Shown here in pieces: positions 54,450 to 64,000 of a stretch of DNA of 64,000 nucleotides. The DNA comes from Sipunculus nudus (lineage: Eukaryota > Annelida > Sipuncula > Golfingiida > Sipunculidae), in NCBI GenBank assembly GCA_026874595.1, contig CM049318.1, positions 32,869,956 through 32,933,955 of the forward strand, given 5' to 3'. The notes beneath the pieces were generated by a model that ran no database searches, had not been told where the DNA came from, and saw only the letters and a program-made list of their open reading frames with translations. Numbering within the stretch: the first letter of the stretch is position 1; each line of letters starts with the position of its first letter. The translations under genes were made by a program, and so were the position numbers.

Positions 54450-55298
54450 CCCCTAAATAATTAAAAATACACACTAATTGCCAGATTCCTCAGGGATGGC
54501 TTGATGGATTGTCATCACATTTAGTGTGCTTATGGGTCTTAAAAAACTTAGCTGCTGGGTATGAACGGTGGCGCAATCTGCATTATCTTAACTTTTACTC
54601 ATTTTTAACTGTATTTTTGAGAGCTCTAGGTCTGTTAACAAGGCTCAAATCGTACCCGTAAAGGCTAGAATAATGAACCTAAGCATACTCAGAGTTCCTC
54701 GAAAGTTCTCTGAAACCTTATAATTAGGTAATTTTGACCTATATGTTTTTGAGAGTGTTTGAGCATCCCAGAAATAATGTAAAATACACACAAATTGACA
54801 TTTTTCTCAGGAACGGCTACATGGATTTTCACCAAATTTTTGTACTTATAGGTCTTTATGAACATTAGCTACTGGGCATGAATGGTGCTGTCACCTGCAT
54901 TATCTTAATTTTAACAACTTTTACCTGTATTTTTAGAACACTTGGTCTGTTAACAAGGCAAAACCGTTAATCTTAAAGCCTAGAATCATGAACCTCTGTA
55001 TCCTGAGATTTCCCCGAAAGTTCTCCTGAGAAACCTGAAATTGGGTCATTGTGGATTTATTCACCAAATTACTGGGCATGTTTGAGGGTCAAGGAAATAA
55101 TGCAAAATACATACAAATTACCAGATTCCTCAGGAACGGCTGGAAGGCTTGTTATTAAATTAAATGTGCTAATGGGTCTTGATGAACTTAAGCTAATATG
55201 CATGAATGATGATAACACCTACATTATCTTAATTAGTTGCCTATGCAAGGACATATTATCAACGATGATCTGAGCGTAATGACTCACGGGTCACTTGT
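54450..55298 (+). repeat. About 318-bp tandem repeat, about 2.6 copies, inserted in the dead VWA exon
   Basis: 'aaatacacactaattgccagattcctcagg' recurs near 54466, 54783 and 55104, followed each time by 'gtgcttatgggtctt...gaactta' and 'acctgcattatcttaa'. The array ends at 'gactcacgggtcacttg', and VWA-related sequence starts within about 10 bp (TTTTGCGAGAATCTAG). The same layout as the other repeat-cored elements suggests an insertion. Confidence 0.7.
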
Positions 55299-55299
55299 T

Positions 55300-55690
55300 A
55301 ATTTTGCGAGAATCTAGTTCTACCTTATCCGGTATAGGAGCAAAGTCATCATGACAGCATGACGCATGTCTCGCTTTTTCGCCTTTTCATCTCTTTCCCA
55401 CACTGAGGTATTCAAGCCCTCCAGTGGAGACCGTGATGATATCCCTAATGTTTTAATTATAATCACCGATGGAAAGAGTACTCTCCTGACACAAAATACT
55501 ATTAATACAAGGTAAAAGTTTATGGAATAAAGTTTTTATCCTTCAGCATTTCTTACAAAAATTATAATGTGAGTGAACTGAACCTAATGCCATTTAGATC
55601 TGATTGGGTTTTCCGGTTTGAAAAAAAAATCAAAAGATTGTATGACGTATTTAGGGACCTTGAGTTGAAGACGGCGAAAATTTTAAATGA
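55300..55690 (+). pseudogene. Dead half VWA exon on the plus strand
   Basis: From 55300 the DNA aligns with the minus-strand VWA exon at 31588-32157: 'gcgagaatctagttctaccttatcc' against 'gcgagagtctggttccaccttgacc'. Translation gives TEVFKPSSGDRDDIPNVLII with ITDGKSTLLTQ and, after stops and indels, NVSELNLMPFRSDWVFRFEK and RDLELKT. The 5' half with the MIDAS motif is missing, an internal block around GGGTNT is shortened, and stops (e.g. at TA*RM) are present. Not functional. Confidence 0.85.
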
Positions 55691-55833
55691 AACATGTCGA
55701 AAAATACATATATTTGTCATCCTGAGCTATGATAACGATTTGTCTAACAAACTAACATCATTGTCAATTAACGAGGAAATATATGTATATTGTTACATGT
55801 GCTCTTTTTATTATGTGACGTGGGCGTAACTCC

Positions 55834-56472
55834 TGTTGAGGCACTCGTGTATGGCCGCGTATTACATTCTATGTTTAATCCGTTGTGGTTGAACTCTGGT
55901 TGTCGTGTTGGCCTTGGGTTTTCACGCCTGGCCGAGGTCACGTGATGAGCCTGGTATATAGAGATACACACAGCGCTGTTTTTCCAGAGAATTCCTGAAA
56001 CGCGTGCTTACTGTGTTGTGCAAGATCTTATGGACTGTTCGAGAAGTGGAAAATTCTCGGCTTGGGGTGAAGAGTATATAAGGGGCTGTGTTTAAGCATG
56101 GCGGAGGGAGAGCAGAGAAGATTCCAGCGGACGCAGAAGCATGTGTCAGGTTCTAGGACCATATCCGACTAATGCGGCAATTATAGATTTCAAAGACTTT
56201 CTCCTAGATTTTATGCATTTGGACTTCAGTTTACTTTCTGGGTTGTTGCAAGAACTTTCCACTGGACTGTCATTCTCCGAGAGTATACATTTAGGGAACT
56301 GTGTACTTTATTTTCTATGTGATTGTATTGATTTGTTGCTGGACCGCTGTTTTACTGTATAATTGTATTGATTTAGTGTATTGTAATGTTAGGGTTGTTT
56401 TAAGAATAAATTATATTTATTTGTTAACAAAAAAACACTGACTTCTTTATTCAGTCCCCTAGACATTTCACG
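55834..56472 (+). mobile_element. LTR-like sequence (possible solo LTR)
   Basis: Starts TGTTGAGGCACTCGTG. It has a TATA box TATATAAG at 56075-56082 and AATAAA at 56405-56410, the U3-R-U5 order of a retrotransposon LTR, and ends near TTTCACG. The next bases, TGGCTAGTGTTACAGAACC, start with TGG as expected for a primer-binding site. No internal coding region follows. A 73-codon open frame at 56141-56362 lies within it and is not supported as a gene. Confidence 0.4.
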
Positions 56473-56480
56473 CTGGCTAG

Positions 56481-56566
56481 TGTTACAGAACCTGATTTTT
56501 TTATCTCCGTCACAAAATTTGTGTTCATCACGCATACGTGATCTGTTTATATAAGGTTCCGTAACA
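56481..56566. repeat. 86-bp segment with 12-bp inverted termini
   Basis: TGTTACAGAACC (56481-56492) is mirrored by GGTTCCGTAACA (56555-56566) with one mismatch. Inside is a perfect 6-bp hairpin ATCACG-CATA-CGTGAT. Either a miniature element or the PBS-side remnant of the neighbouring LTR element. Confidence 0.45.
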
Positions 56567-57787
56567 ATATCAATACTTCAAAATCACTTTGATGCATCAA
56601 GTATTTTTGTATAGCCAAGAGATAAAAATAATTCATAAGAAATGCCAGAATAGGCATTTGTTTAGCTAATATTGACCAAGTAACTGAGGCAATATATATT
56701 TGCATGTGTGATTTAGGTACATAGGTTAATTTAGGTATATTGGTTTGATAAGTTGCTTTCACTGCATTGGTCATTCGAAAACAGTGTTTCCCCTACTTTT
56801 ATTTTTATTCCAACATGCTTAGATAATCGGACGTGCGCGGCGAACACGGGCATCTGATCATTGAGTGGCAGGGAGAGCGGTTTCGAGAGCTAGGGAGGAA
56901 TAAGCCTGTCAGAAGTGTTTATGGACGCGGTTGAGGAGTTGTAACATGACCTTAAACGTAATACATGATGACAACGTAATACTGTCAAAACGGATCAGGT
57001 GCGAAGTCATTTATCGCATTCCAGCGGATACCTTGATAGTATCAATTAGGCAATCTCCCAATTGTTAAACGGGTTTTACCAGTGAAGATTCATGAACCAT
57101 ACACCGACTTAAATGTAAAAAAATGTGTGGTTTATTACTGCCGTGTACACAGCATAGTCTCGTCCTCAAGTGACATTAGGACTTATGCGGATGTCACCGC
57201 AATTGTACCTTCGTGAGCCTGCAAGACTGAACATGTAAATAAGAGAGGTTGTAGTCATTTACACGTTTTAAATTTATGACCAATGCATCTGGCGGTCTTG
57301 GGCTCTTAGTCCCTTTACAAATGTAATTTACGACAACACTACGGTAGCGACACCTGTGGGCATTGATATGTGATATATATGATCTACCTCAGTGTGTAAA
57401 AGGTAGGAAAACCGTTTCTGATGATGTGTCTTTTGAATCCTATCTTTATCACTTCCCTGACAAAAAAAAAAACACGATGCAAAATGTATAAAGTAGGTCG
57501 GTTGGCAGCTCACGTTATATTCCTATAAAATCATATTCAGAGAGTGGTGGCGTAATGTTAGGACGAATTGATTTAAGAACACAAGGTTGAGGGGCGGGTG
57601 GCAATTCTGAACATCAACCGGACTAAGAGTCAAAGCCAAAGTCTTTACAACAAAGCCGCGCGCTCTAAGCACAGGCTTGAATGAGTATTGGTTATAGACG
57701 CCAGGCAATGTTGAACAAAGGAACGTTAAGCGCCTAATGTCGGAACATAGTATGATAATAAACTTGTTAAATTATTTGAAATATATG

Positions 57788-57788
<1 letters not shown>
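56567..57788. other. Non-coding stretch
   Basis: No domain recognised. GTGGTGGCGTAATG near 57545 faintly resembles a SINE head, but the rest does not follow. Confidence 0.45.

Positions 57789-57848
<60 letters not shown>
57789..57848. repeat. (AT)n microsatellite
   Basis: Uninterrupted AT run. Confidence 0.95.
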
Positions 57849-57849
<1 letters not shown>

Positions 57850-58850
57850 CAAATATAAAACAGGACTTGACTAATATGAAGTAGACATAGAAGTGAGAAA
57901 AATTACCATACAAATAAAACATTACACACAGTGAACACATGCAGGCGCAGGACCGCGAATAATCAGAACGTGAAATCACTTAGAAAAATCCATGTAAACA
58001 AGATATGTGTGTTATAACAAGATATGTGAACACGTAAGATAATTTCAGGTGGATTTAGTGTGTGACAGTGATTACAAGGTGTGTGTTAATAATTCCCATG
58101 AAATATGTAATAGTTATTCAAATTATTTACCTTTTCACTTGCACCAGTTGGCAATGAAGCGCATTTTTTTTTCTCTCCGTGCTCATGAATACTAGCCTTG
58201 ATGAAGATGGCATTGGCGATGATGATGCACACCTGACAGCGATCCGGACCAGTTACACAGCTGAATAAAAAAACTTGCTTTGATATTCCTTTTAATACAT
58301 CCACTAAACAGGTAAACACACCTGTAAATTTAGTAAATTTATCTTGCAGTGAATAAATTAGGAAATCTCTCCTGGTACACCAAACATCTTTATAACTTGA
58401 AATCATGAAATGCTGGAGAATTAAATCAAAATAACATTTGCCAGAAGTTATACAGATGATTCTACAATGTGACATATTATCTATTGTGGAGACATGGGCT
58501 ACTTCTTCAGATCAATTTGCCAGGCATTTTCATGATTTAGACTGTTTCGGTAAAGCACGATATGTGATATCCAGGAGGAATTCTTATGACATACAAAACC
58601 ATTACAATTTTACAATCATTAAAATTCACAGGTACACAGATAAAATAGTATTATAATTGGTAGTGGTGCCTTTTATCTTATGAAAGATGTAGAACTGTCG
58701 TGTGCATATATTAATCCTGAGAGGTTTCAAATATACAACGAAGTGGAAGAAAGTGTTGGTATTTTGAATTTGAAAATATAATCAAATATTTCCTGAGTCA
58801 AATTATATTTTCTCAGTATAGAGACTGTCAAAATTGGAGATCTTCTGTGT
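57849..58850. other. Non-coding stretch
   Basis: The 129-codon minus frame at 58086-58475 has no recognisable domain. Confidence 0.45.
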
Positions 58851-59065
58851 TTCGGGGATGAGGACAGGACTCACAGCTGCGAGGTCGTAAATTCAAATCT
58901 CAGCCGAGCAGCGGTAAGATTTCAAGGTCGGCCCCAACCCAGGGTGAGCACTCTGCACGCTTAATGGTAAGGCTGTACCCCACAGCCGTGTTTCACTCAC
59001 AAACGAGTGCGTCTAATACTTAATGGGAGTGTTGCCCCTGATTACTTTATAATATTTCAGCTAAA
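58851..59065 (+). mobile_element. Possible tRNA-derived SINE
   Basis: 'ggtcgtaaattcaaatctcagccg' resembles a tRNA B box (GGTTCRAATCYC), preceded by 'gggatgaggacaggactcacagc' where an A box would lie. The downstream body is unfamiliar and no target duplication was found. Confidence 0.35.
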
Positions 59066-59126
59066 AAGTGCCATATTCATCATAATCCAATTTTGTATCG
59101 CAAGCATGTGTAAAATGCACGTTGGG

Positions 59127-59233
59127 CAGGGGCGTAGCCAGGATTAAGAGAGGGGAAGGGGCCATGATCAGTGGCGGACCCGGATATTCGAAAACACGGG
59201 AGGGGGGCGCTAATACTATGAAAACTGTTTTAC

Positions 59234-59269
<36 letters not shown>

Positions 59270-59790
59270 ATTATTATTATTATTATTATCATAATTATTA
59301 TTACTTTACGTTTTATAGTTTAGTGAATGAAAATATTTATACATATTTTATATTTTCAATTATAAACCAGGGTTTCATTAAGGTTAGTTACAGGTACATT
59401 GGGAAGGTATTGCAATGTGAAGAGCACATTTTGAGGCAATTATCACACAAAATGAGGATTTCCTGTTCCTGAAAAACTGTTCCCTTGTGTCTTTGCGTTA
59501 TCTAGTCAAACTGGAGAGAGGTTCAATATGAAATATTTCTTAAAAATTAGAATACCAAATTTCATATGTTTTCAACATGATCATGTCAATGGCACAAAGG
59601 CGCATTTACGTTTATAACTTGCAAAATATTATTTCAGTGCAATAACTGATATGTTGAAGTCTTTTGTTAACTTTGCATTTTACCTGGGTCCGTGGTCTTG
59701 ACAGTACACGATACTCCTAGGAGCACATATCACCAGTTCAAGTACCGGTATCACAGAGGAGCCGCGAGATTGCATGTTGCTACGCCCCTG
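59127..59790. mobile_element. hAT-like MITE (CAGGGGCGTAGC termini)
   Basis: CAGGGGCGTAGC (59127-59138) and GCTACGCCCCTG (59779-59790) are perfect 12-bp terminal inverted repeats of the common hAT MITE type. The flanks (acgttggg / cgttcaga) share only CGTT, so the target duplication is unclear. A second motif, CAGTGGCGGACCCGG near 59170, suggests a nested element start. The interior contains (AT)n(ATT)n at about 59238-59290. Confidence 0.6.
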
Positions 59791-61600
59791 CGTTCAGAGT
59801 AAACGTATCCTTTGATAGGCACTGATCAGTGTTGATATGCGATCAAAAATTATCTGCAATGTCGTACCCGCATGCTCTTGTTACAATGTATCACCTGCAA
59901 CCATTCCGGTTCCTTGGACAAAGGCAGCGCACGTCGTTGTTTTTTATTAAGAGATTAGATCCAAGAACTGCGACGGAAAAGTTTTAAGCGAGTTCTGCTT
60001 TATTCAGAAAAACAATATTTAGCTTAATTGCGTAGTTATACATTGTCATTCGGCTATATCCATAAATGCGATTCTAATATTTGCAGACCAAGTTGGGCCT
60101 CGATTATGAGCAGGACTATTACAACAATTTATAAAAAATATATAAATATACATAAGGTATAAATAACCTTCCATCTTTACGCGGGATATGTCGGAATAAT
60201 CATTTACAGGCCAATATACTGTAATGGAAATCGTAAACTTTTCCTCGGCGTTTGTCAAGCATTGCATTCGCTCCTTTTTGCCTTCGAATGCCATGTACCA
60301 CCTACGCCTCGTAAACCCTTCTAAGATCCATAATACTACTGGGCTATAACTAATACTTGCATGACATTTTTCTGTCAGCAGATAGGAAGGGCCTTAGTAC
60401 TGAGAGTGTATTGCTCTGTGCTACTCCATCTTTCAGCAGTATTTTAAATGATTGACCAAACATTTTGCAAGAGAGACTTTGTGCCATGTTAAATTGAGAG
60501 CCAGAACTGCGTTAAAGGCTCATTAAACAAGACGGAGTCTGTCAGAAGCAGAAGAGGGTATGCAATGGAAAGAGACTTTCCTCACCACTGGGGTACCTGT
60601 TGTCATGCAGTGGTTGGTCCTTAGTTAAGCTAAGTCTTACATAAATATTATATCAGATATACAAATATCGTTTTTATGCGCAACCGCAACCGCATAAAAG
60701 GAATCGGCCTTGCCCGCAACCGCATACCGCCACCGCATACTGCGGCCGCAACCGCGTAAAAGGAATCGTAGCTTTATTGTTTGTTTACATTCTGCCGGAG
60801 CTCAGGTTCAGGTCACTGAAGGTCGACCTAAGAAATGACATGGCTATGCTGATGACACTTAGTGTGTGCTACTTCTAGCGCTAAATGACCCAGTAACTTG
60901 TCATATGAGTTGCATGGCAAATGGGCTACTTCTTTTACAATGATACTTGTTTCATCCCAAACGATAATTTATGGTTCCAATATGTAGTACATTGTTTATA
61001 CAATAAAAAGCAAATAGAATAGACAATTGTGATCCCTATGTTAAATAAAATGTATGTAAACCATGTGTGAAAGGCAATATACCATAACAACAAGCAGATA
61101 AGCAGGATTAGACGCCATCTTGATGACGCGACTTGTGTCAGGGTTTTCCACGCTCCGGTGAAGGGCACAATTCAATTCGTAATTTCGGGGTACGGGGACT
61201 TCGACACCCCCCCCCCCTCCCCTTCACACACAGACCCCTCTAACGGGGGTATACAACATATCCCCTCCCCAATTTATCAGCATAGCGTAATAATCATAGT
61301 AATGTTTTTAGTGTTAGATAGAGAACCCGGGGGGGGGGGGGAGGCAAGTACTTTCAGAGAATCGCAACTGTCGAGTGTGTACCAATTGGCCTTGCCTCGG
61401 CACAAGCCTTGTAGTTTGCATATTCCAAGCATACATAAATCAGTACGGAAGAGGGCTTTCAGCTCAACTGCACCGCGGTTAAGGTTATAGAATAATATCC
61501 CTTGTAATCTGCGACAAACTGTTCAATTGGAAACTTAAAAAAAACTGAAAATGCTGAAAAATATGTCCAGTGAACAGTAGTATAGCATCATACAAATCAT
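59791..61600. other. Non-coding stretch with low-complexity tracts
   Basis: Contains an imperfect minisatellite of CCGCAACCGCATAAAAGGAATCG units (60675-60770), poly-C (61207-61217) and poly-G (61331-61341) runs, and no recognised gene. Confidence 0.5.
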
Positions 61601-62019
61601 ACAAAAATGTGATATACACGGGCTTTATTAATTATAATAATAATGATTATTATTATTATTATTATCATTTTAAATTCTTGTAGGATATATAGGGGCTTAA
61701 GGCACGAAGATATTTAACATAGGGATTATAGGGATTACAATTGCCAATTTGACATGCAGGAACACATTTACAGTTACAGCATGACAAAAACAATTAGGTT
61801 TCACAAATATGTCTATGAAACTTTTCAAGAAATAGTTGGAACGACTCTCCTTTAAATGTTCATGTTAGAGAGATAGAGTTGGGCATGTTGATGCTTGGCA
61901 CCCAAGCTTAACACACTTTAATAGCAGCCAAGAGCTGAAAATAAAAAAATCGTCAAAATGTAATAAATAATACAGTTTGGATACAAATATGTCTATATGT
62001 ATACTTCTTTTAGGACAAC

Positions 62020-62022
<3 letters not shown>

Positions 62023-62092
<70 letters not shown>
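62023..62092. repeat. (AT)n microsatellite, left of the LTR-like insert
   Basis: AT run with one AAAT interruption, ending exactly where the TG of the next element starts. Confidence 0.95.
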
Positions 62093-62820
62093 TGTTGCAT
62101 GGACGTCACCCGGACATCGGAGGATGGCGCCACGAAGTGGTGTGACCGCCCCGTTTCCACGCGTATGGATCCACCCCGCTATCAGTGACTACTGACGCGC
62201 TTTCAGAACCATAAACACTATTCTGGGACCATTCAGTACTGGTTTTGCAGCTCTGACGGCGCTATCGTTTCTCTCAAGCAAAACCACAAACTTCTGCGGT
62301 TTCCACCCATTGTTGATAGCCTATAAAACGAACTCGCCTGCAGTACGAGGCGGGACTATTGATTTTGCTACGCAACGTTTCTGTTTTCCCCGGGGACCGT
62401 GACCGTGGGCTCTTGGTCCCCAAGCCCACGGAATGCCATGAACCACGCCATGAACTTTATTATTTAGGAAGAGGAGAGACTTTATGTTTTCTGGTGCCAC
62501 ATGGATTAATACAGGACTTCAGTTTTGTGTGTGCCCGAACTATGTGTTGATGATGGACTTCAGTTTCTCGTATACCGGATTCAGTTAAGTATTTCGTTGC
62601 AGTTCGTTATTTAGAGACTCAGTTTTTCTTCAGAGACTTGGTTATAAATTACGTTATGTATTGACTATTATATTATTTGTGTACGAATGTAAATATTGTA
62701 ATATAGGAATATAGCACTGTTTTTGCACCCATATTTTGGTTACGTATTCATTTGAAGAGAACGTGTCTGAGCATATGTGTTACGGTTCGGCCTGAGTTGT
62801 TTGGTGTGAAAAGGGACCGT

Positions 62821-62824
<4 letters not shown>
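62093..62824 (+). mobile_element. Putative solo LTR inserted in an (AT)n tract
   Basis: A 732-bp GC-richer block starts TGTTGCATGG and ends GTAACA (TG...CA), with (AT)n directly on both sides, as if it had landed inside one microsatellite. TATAAAA at 62322-62328 fits a U3 promoter. Near the 3' end TGTTACGGT (62778-62786) and ACCGTAACA (62816-62824) form an inverted pair. No canonical AATAAA was found inside. The target duplication cannot be defined in (AT)n. LTR identity is inferred from structure. Confidence 0.45.

Positions 62825-62825
<1 letters not shown>

Positions 62826-62881
<56 letters not shown>
62826..62881. repeat. (AT)n microsatellite, right of the LTR-like insert
   Basis: Continuation of the AT tract after the insert. 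Confidence 0.95.
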
Positions 62882-62885
<4 letters not shown>

Positions 62886-63015
62886 CCAGATGATCGGGTC
62901 GCATCCCGTGAAACAGACTGTTGTGAATTTACAGTGTTGTTTTTCTGCAGAGTCAAACCGCTCTGGCCTAGTCCGTAGGCCATAGAGCACCTTACAGCGG
63001 AAGGTAACTCTACCG

Positions 63016-63049
<34 letters not shown>

Positions 63050-64000
63050 AAATATTCTAGAAGTCAGCTTTCACAGCACTTCTGCCATCTGTAGGTAGTT
63101 TATTTGATTAATTATAGGCAATCAGTGCCGCCACCTACCAGTTATTTATTATTTTATTTTACCCTGAAAAAAGCCGGTTTCAGTTAACTATTGGCCAAAC
63201 CCCAAAATAATTCCTTCGTGTCCCTTTGGAAACTTTTTTAAAAAAGATGGGCATTATAAATCTTATACAAATACATTTATACACCAACAGCATGGAGAAT
63301 TTGATTGCTTTGATATGAATTTGTCAGGTCTCTGGCGGTACGTCTCGGTCCTCAATATGTGTTTTATAAGTACAGTGACCTGTCAACTATTATGTATGTA
63401 GCACGACTTACATTCAATATACATCAAACCAGATTTCTATGACAGCTAGCTCGAGTCAAGGAGAATGGCATGGGCGCTCTTGCAGATGCACATTGCTGGG
63501 ATAAACATGCACCTGTCAACACAGTAATAAAACACATAAGTCCCGCTGACACCAGTCATATTTCTCATGTAATATCAATTATCTTGGGGGGAAAAAGTAG
63601 CTCGCGATCATACTGCCCTCGAGAAACCATAGTTTGTACAAATACAAACTGGGGGTCTCCAGTTATTACTGCATACATTTAATTCAGCTTAAAGCGCTTT
63701 CGTAACCGCTTATCAACAAACAGAACTTGGTCTGTTTTCATTTTTCCAAAATATCCTGATAAACAATGTCAGGCAGAACCGCATTGCTAAGAACCCACCA
63801 ATGCTAATGTAATACGTTTATAATTTGATTGAATGGAAGGCGACATATACATTTATGACAGCTGTTACTACAAACGTCCCGTTACAGTCATGGCGCTTTA
63901 AACTGTTATAAGAGTTTCACTGTCATAGATCACTGTCTCAGCGCGCAGAGGTGGCGTGGAGTGGGTTAATGAACAAGTATGTAATATCACAGAATGGTTT
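62882..64000. other. Non-coding right end
   Basis: Another (AT)n run at 63016-63052. No gene or structured repeat recognised to the window edge. Confidence 0.45.

Noticed and set aside
57540-57700. SINE-like head (gagtggtggcgtaatg)
   Set aside because: The B box and SINE body do not follow; similarity is limited to about 15 bases.
58086-58475. 129-codon minus frame
   Set aside because: No domain, no repeat and no neighbouring exon-like signals.
63016-63052. Inverted AT run that could be read as a terminator hairpin
   Set aside because: Simple (AT)n microsatellite; many similar tracts exist and this is a eukaryotic genome.

Overview
This is animal nuclear DNA. It is AT-rich, with GT-AG introns, long (AT)n and poly-C tracts, LINE, SINE, LTR and MITE debris, and no prokaryotic gene organisation. 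The repeat content fits a mollusc, most likely a bivalve: dispersed elements with cores of 155-180 bp tandem repeats and Helitron-like ends, a tRNA-derived SINE with a core like 'agtaaatgggcac', and CR1-like LINE scraps. The species assignment is inference.

The only gene I can support lies on the minus strand, about 35.9 kb down to 18.96 kb. It encodes a large, probably secreted extracellular protein. From N to C terminus the order is: one MAM domain (3 exons), two TSP1 repeats, two VWA domains, one TSP1, seven intact TSP1 exons from a tandem array, VWA, TSP1, VWA, TSP1, and a terminal TSP1 exon ending in TAG. All 19 internal exons have lengths divisible by three and phase 1 at both ends, so any one can be skipped, duplicated or lost without changing frame. 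The exons sum to about 1,540 residues. The 5' end (signal peptide, first exon, promoter) was not found.

The 23.8-27.7 kb part of this gene is an exon nursery and graveyard. A higher-order repeat of about 1.04 kb has amplified there. Two TSP1 exon types stay intact in every unit. The others carry stops, frameshifts and broken donor sites, or survive only as deletion scars.

Layout: 0.55-1.9 kb, a Helitron-like element with seven 178-bp internal repeats. 3.6-4.4 kb, decayed tandem repeats. 4.9-7.8 kb and 10-15.6 kb, a segmental duplication whose second copy is split by 2.7 kb. 9.06-9.67 kb, a LINE 3' fragment. 16.2-16.65 kb, a hAT-like MITE. 16.68-17.4 kb, a 36-bp satellite. 18.5-35.9 kb, the gene. 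36.7-43 kb, several tandem-repeat families. 44.5 kb and 47.7 kb, inverted LINE scraps. 48.6-55.7 kb, the same repeat families in opposite orientation followed by a dead TSP1 exon and half of a dead VWA exon on the plus strand. This mirror-image order suggests an old large inverted duplication centred near 46 kb, with a decayed right arm. 55.8-63 kb holds LTR-like and MITE-like elements and microsatellites.

No tRNA, rRNA, CRISPR or bacterial-type feature was seen.
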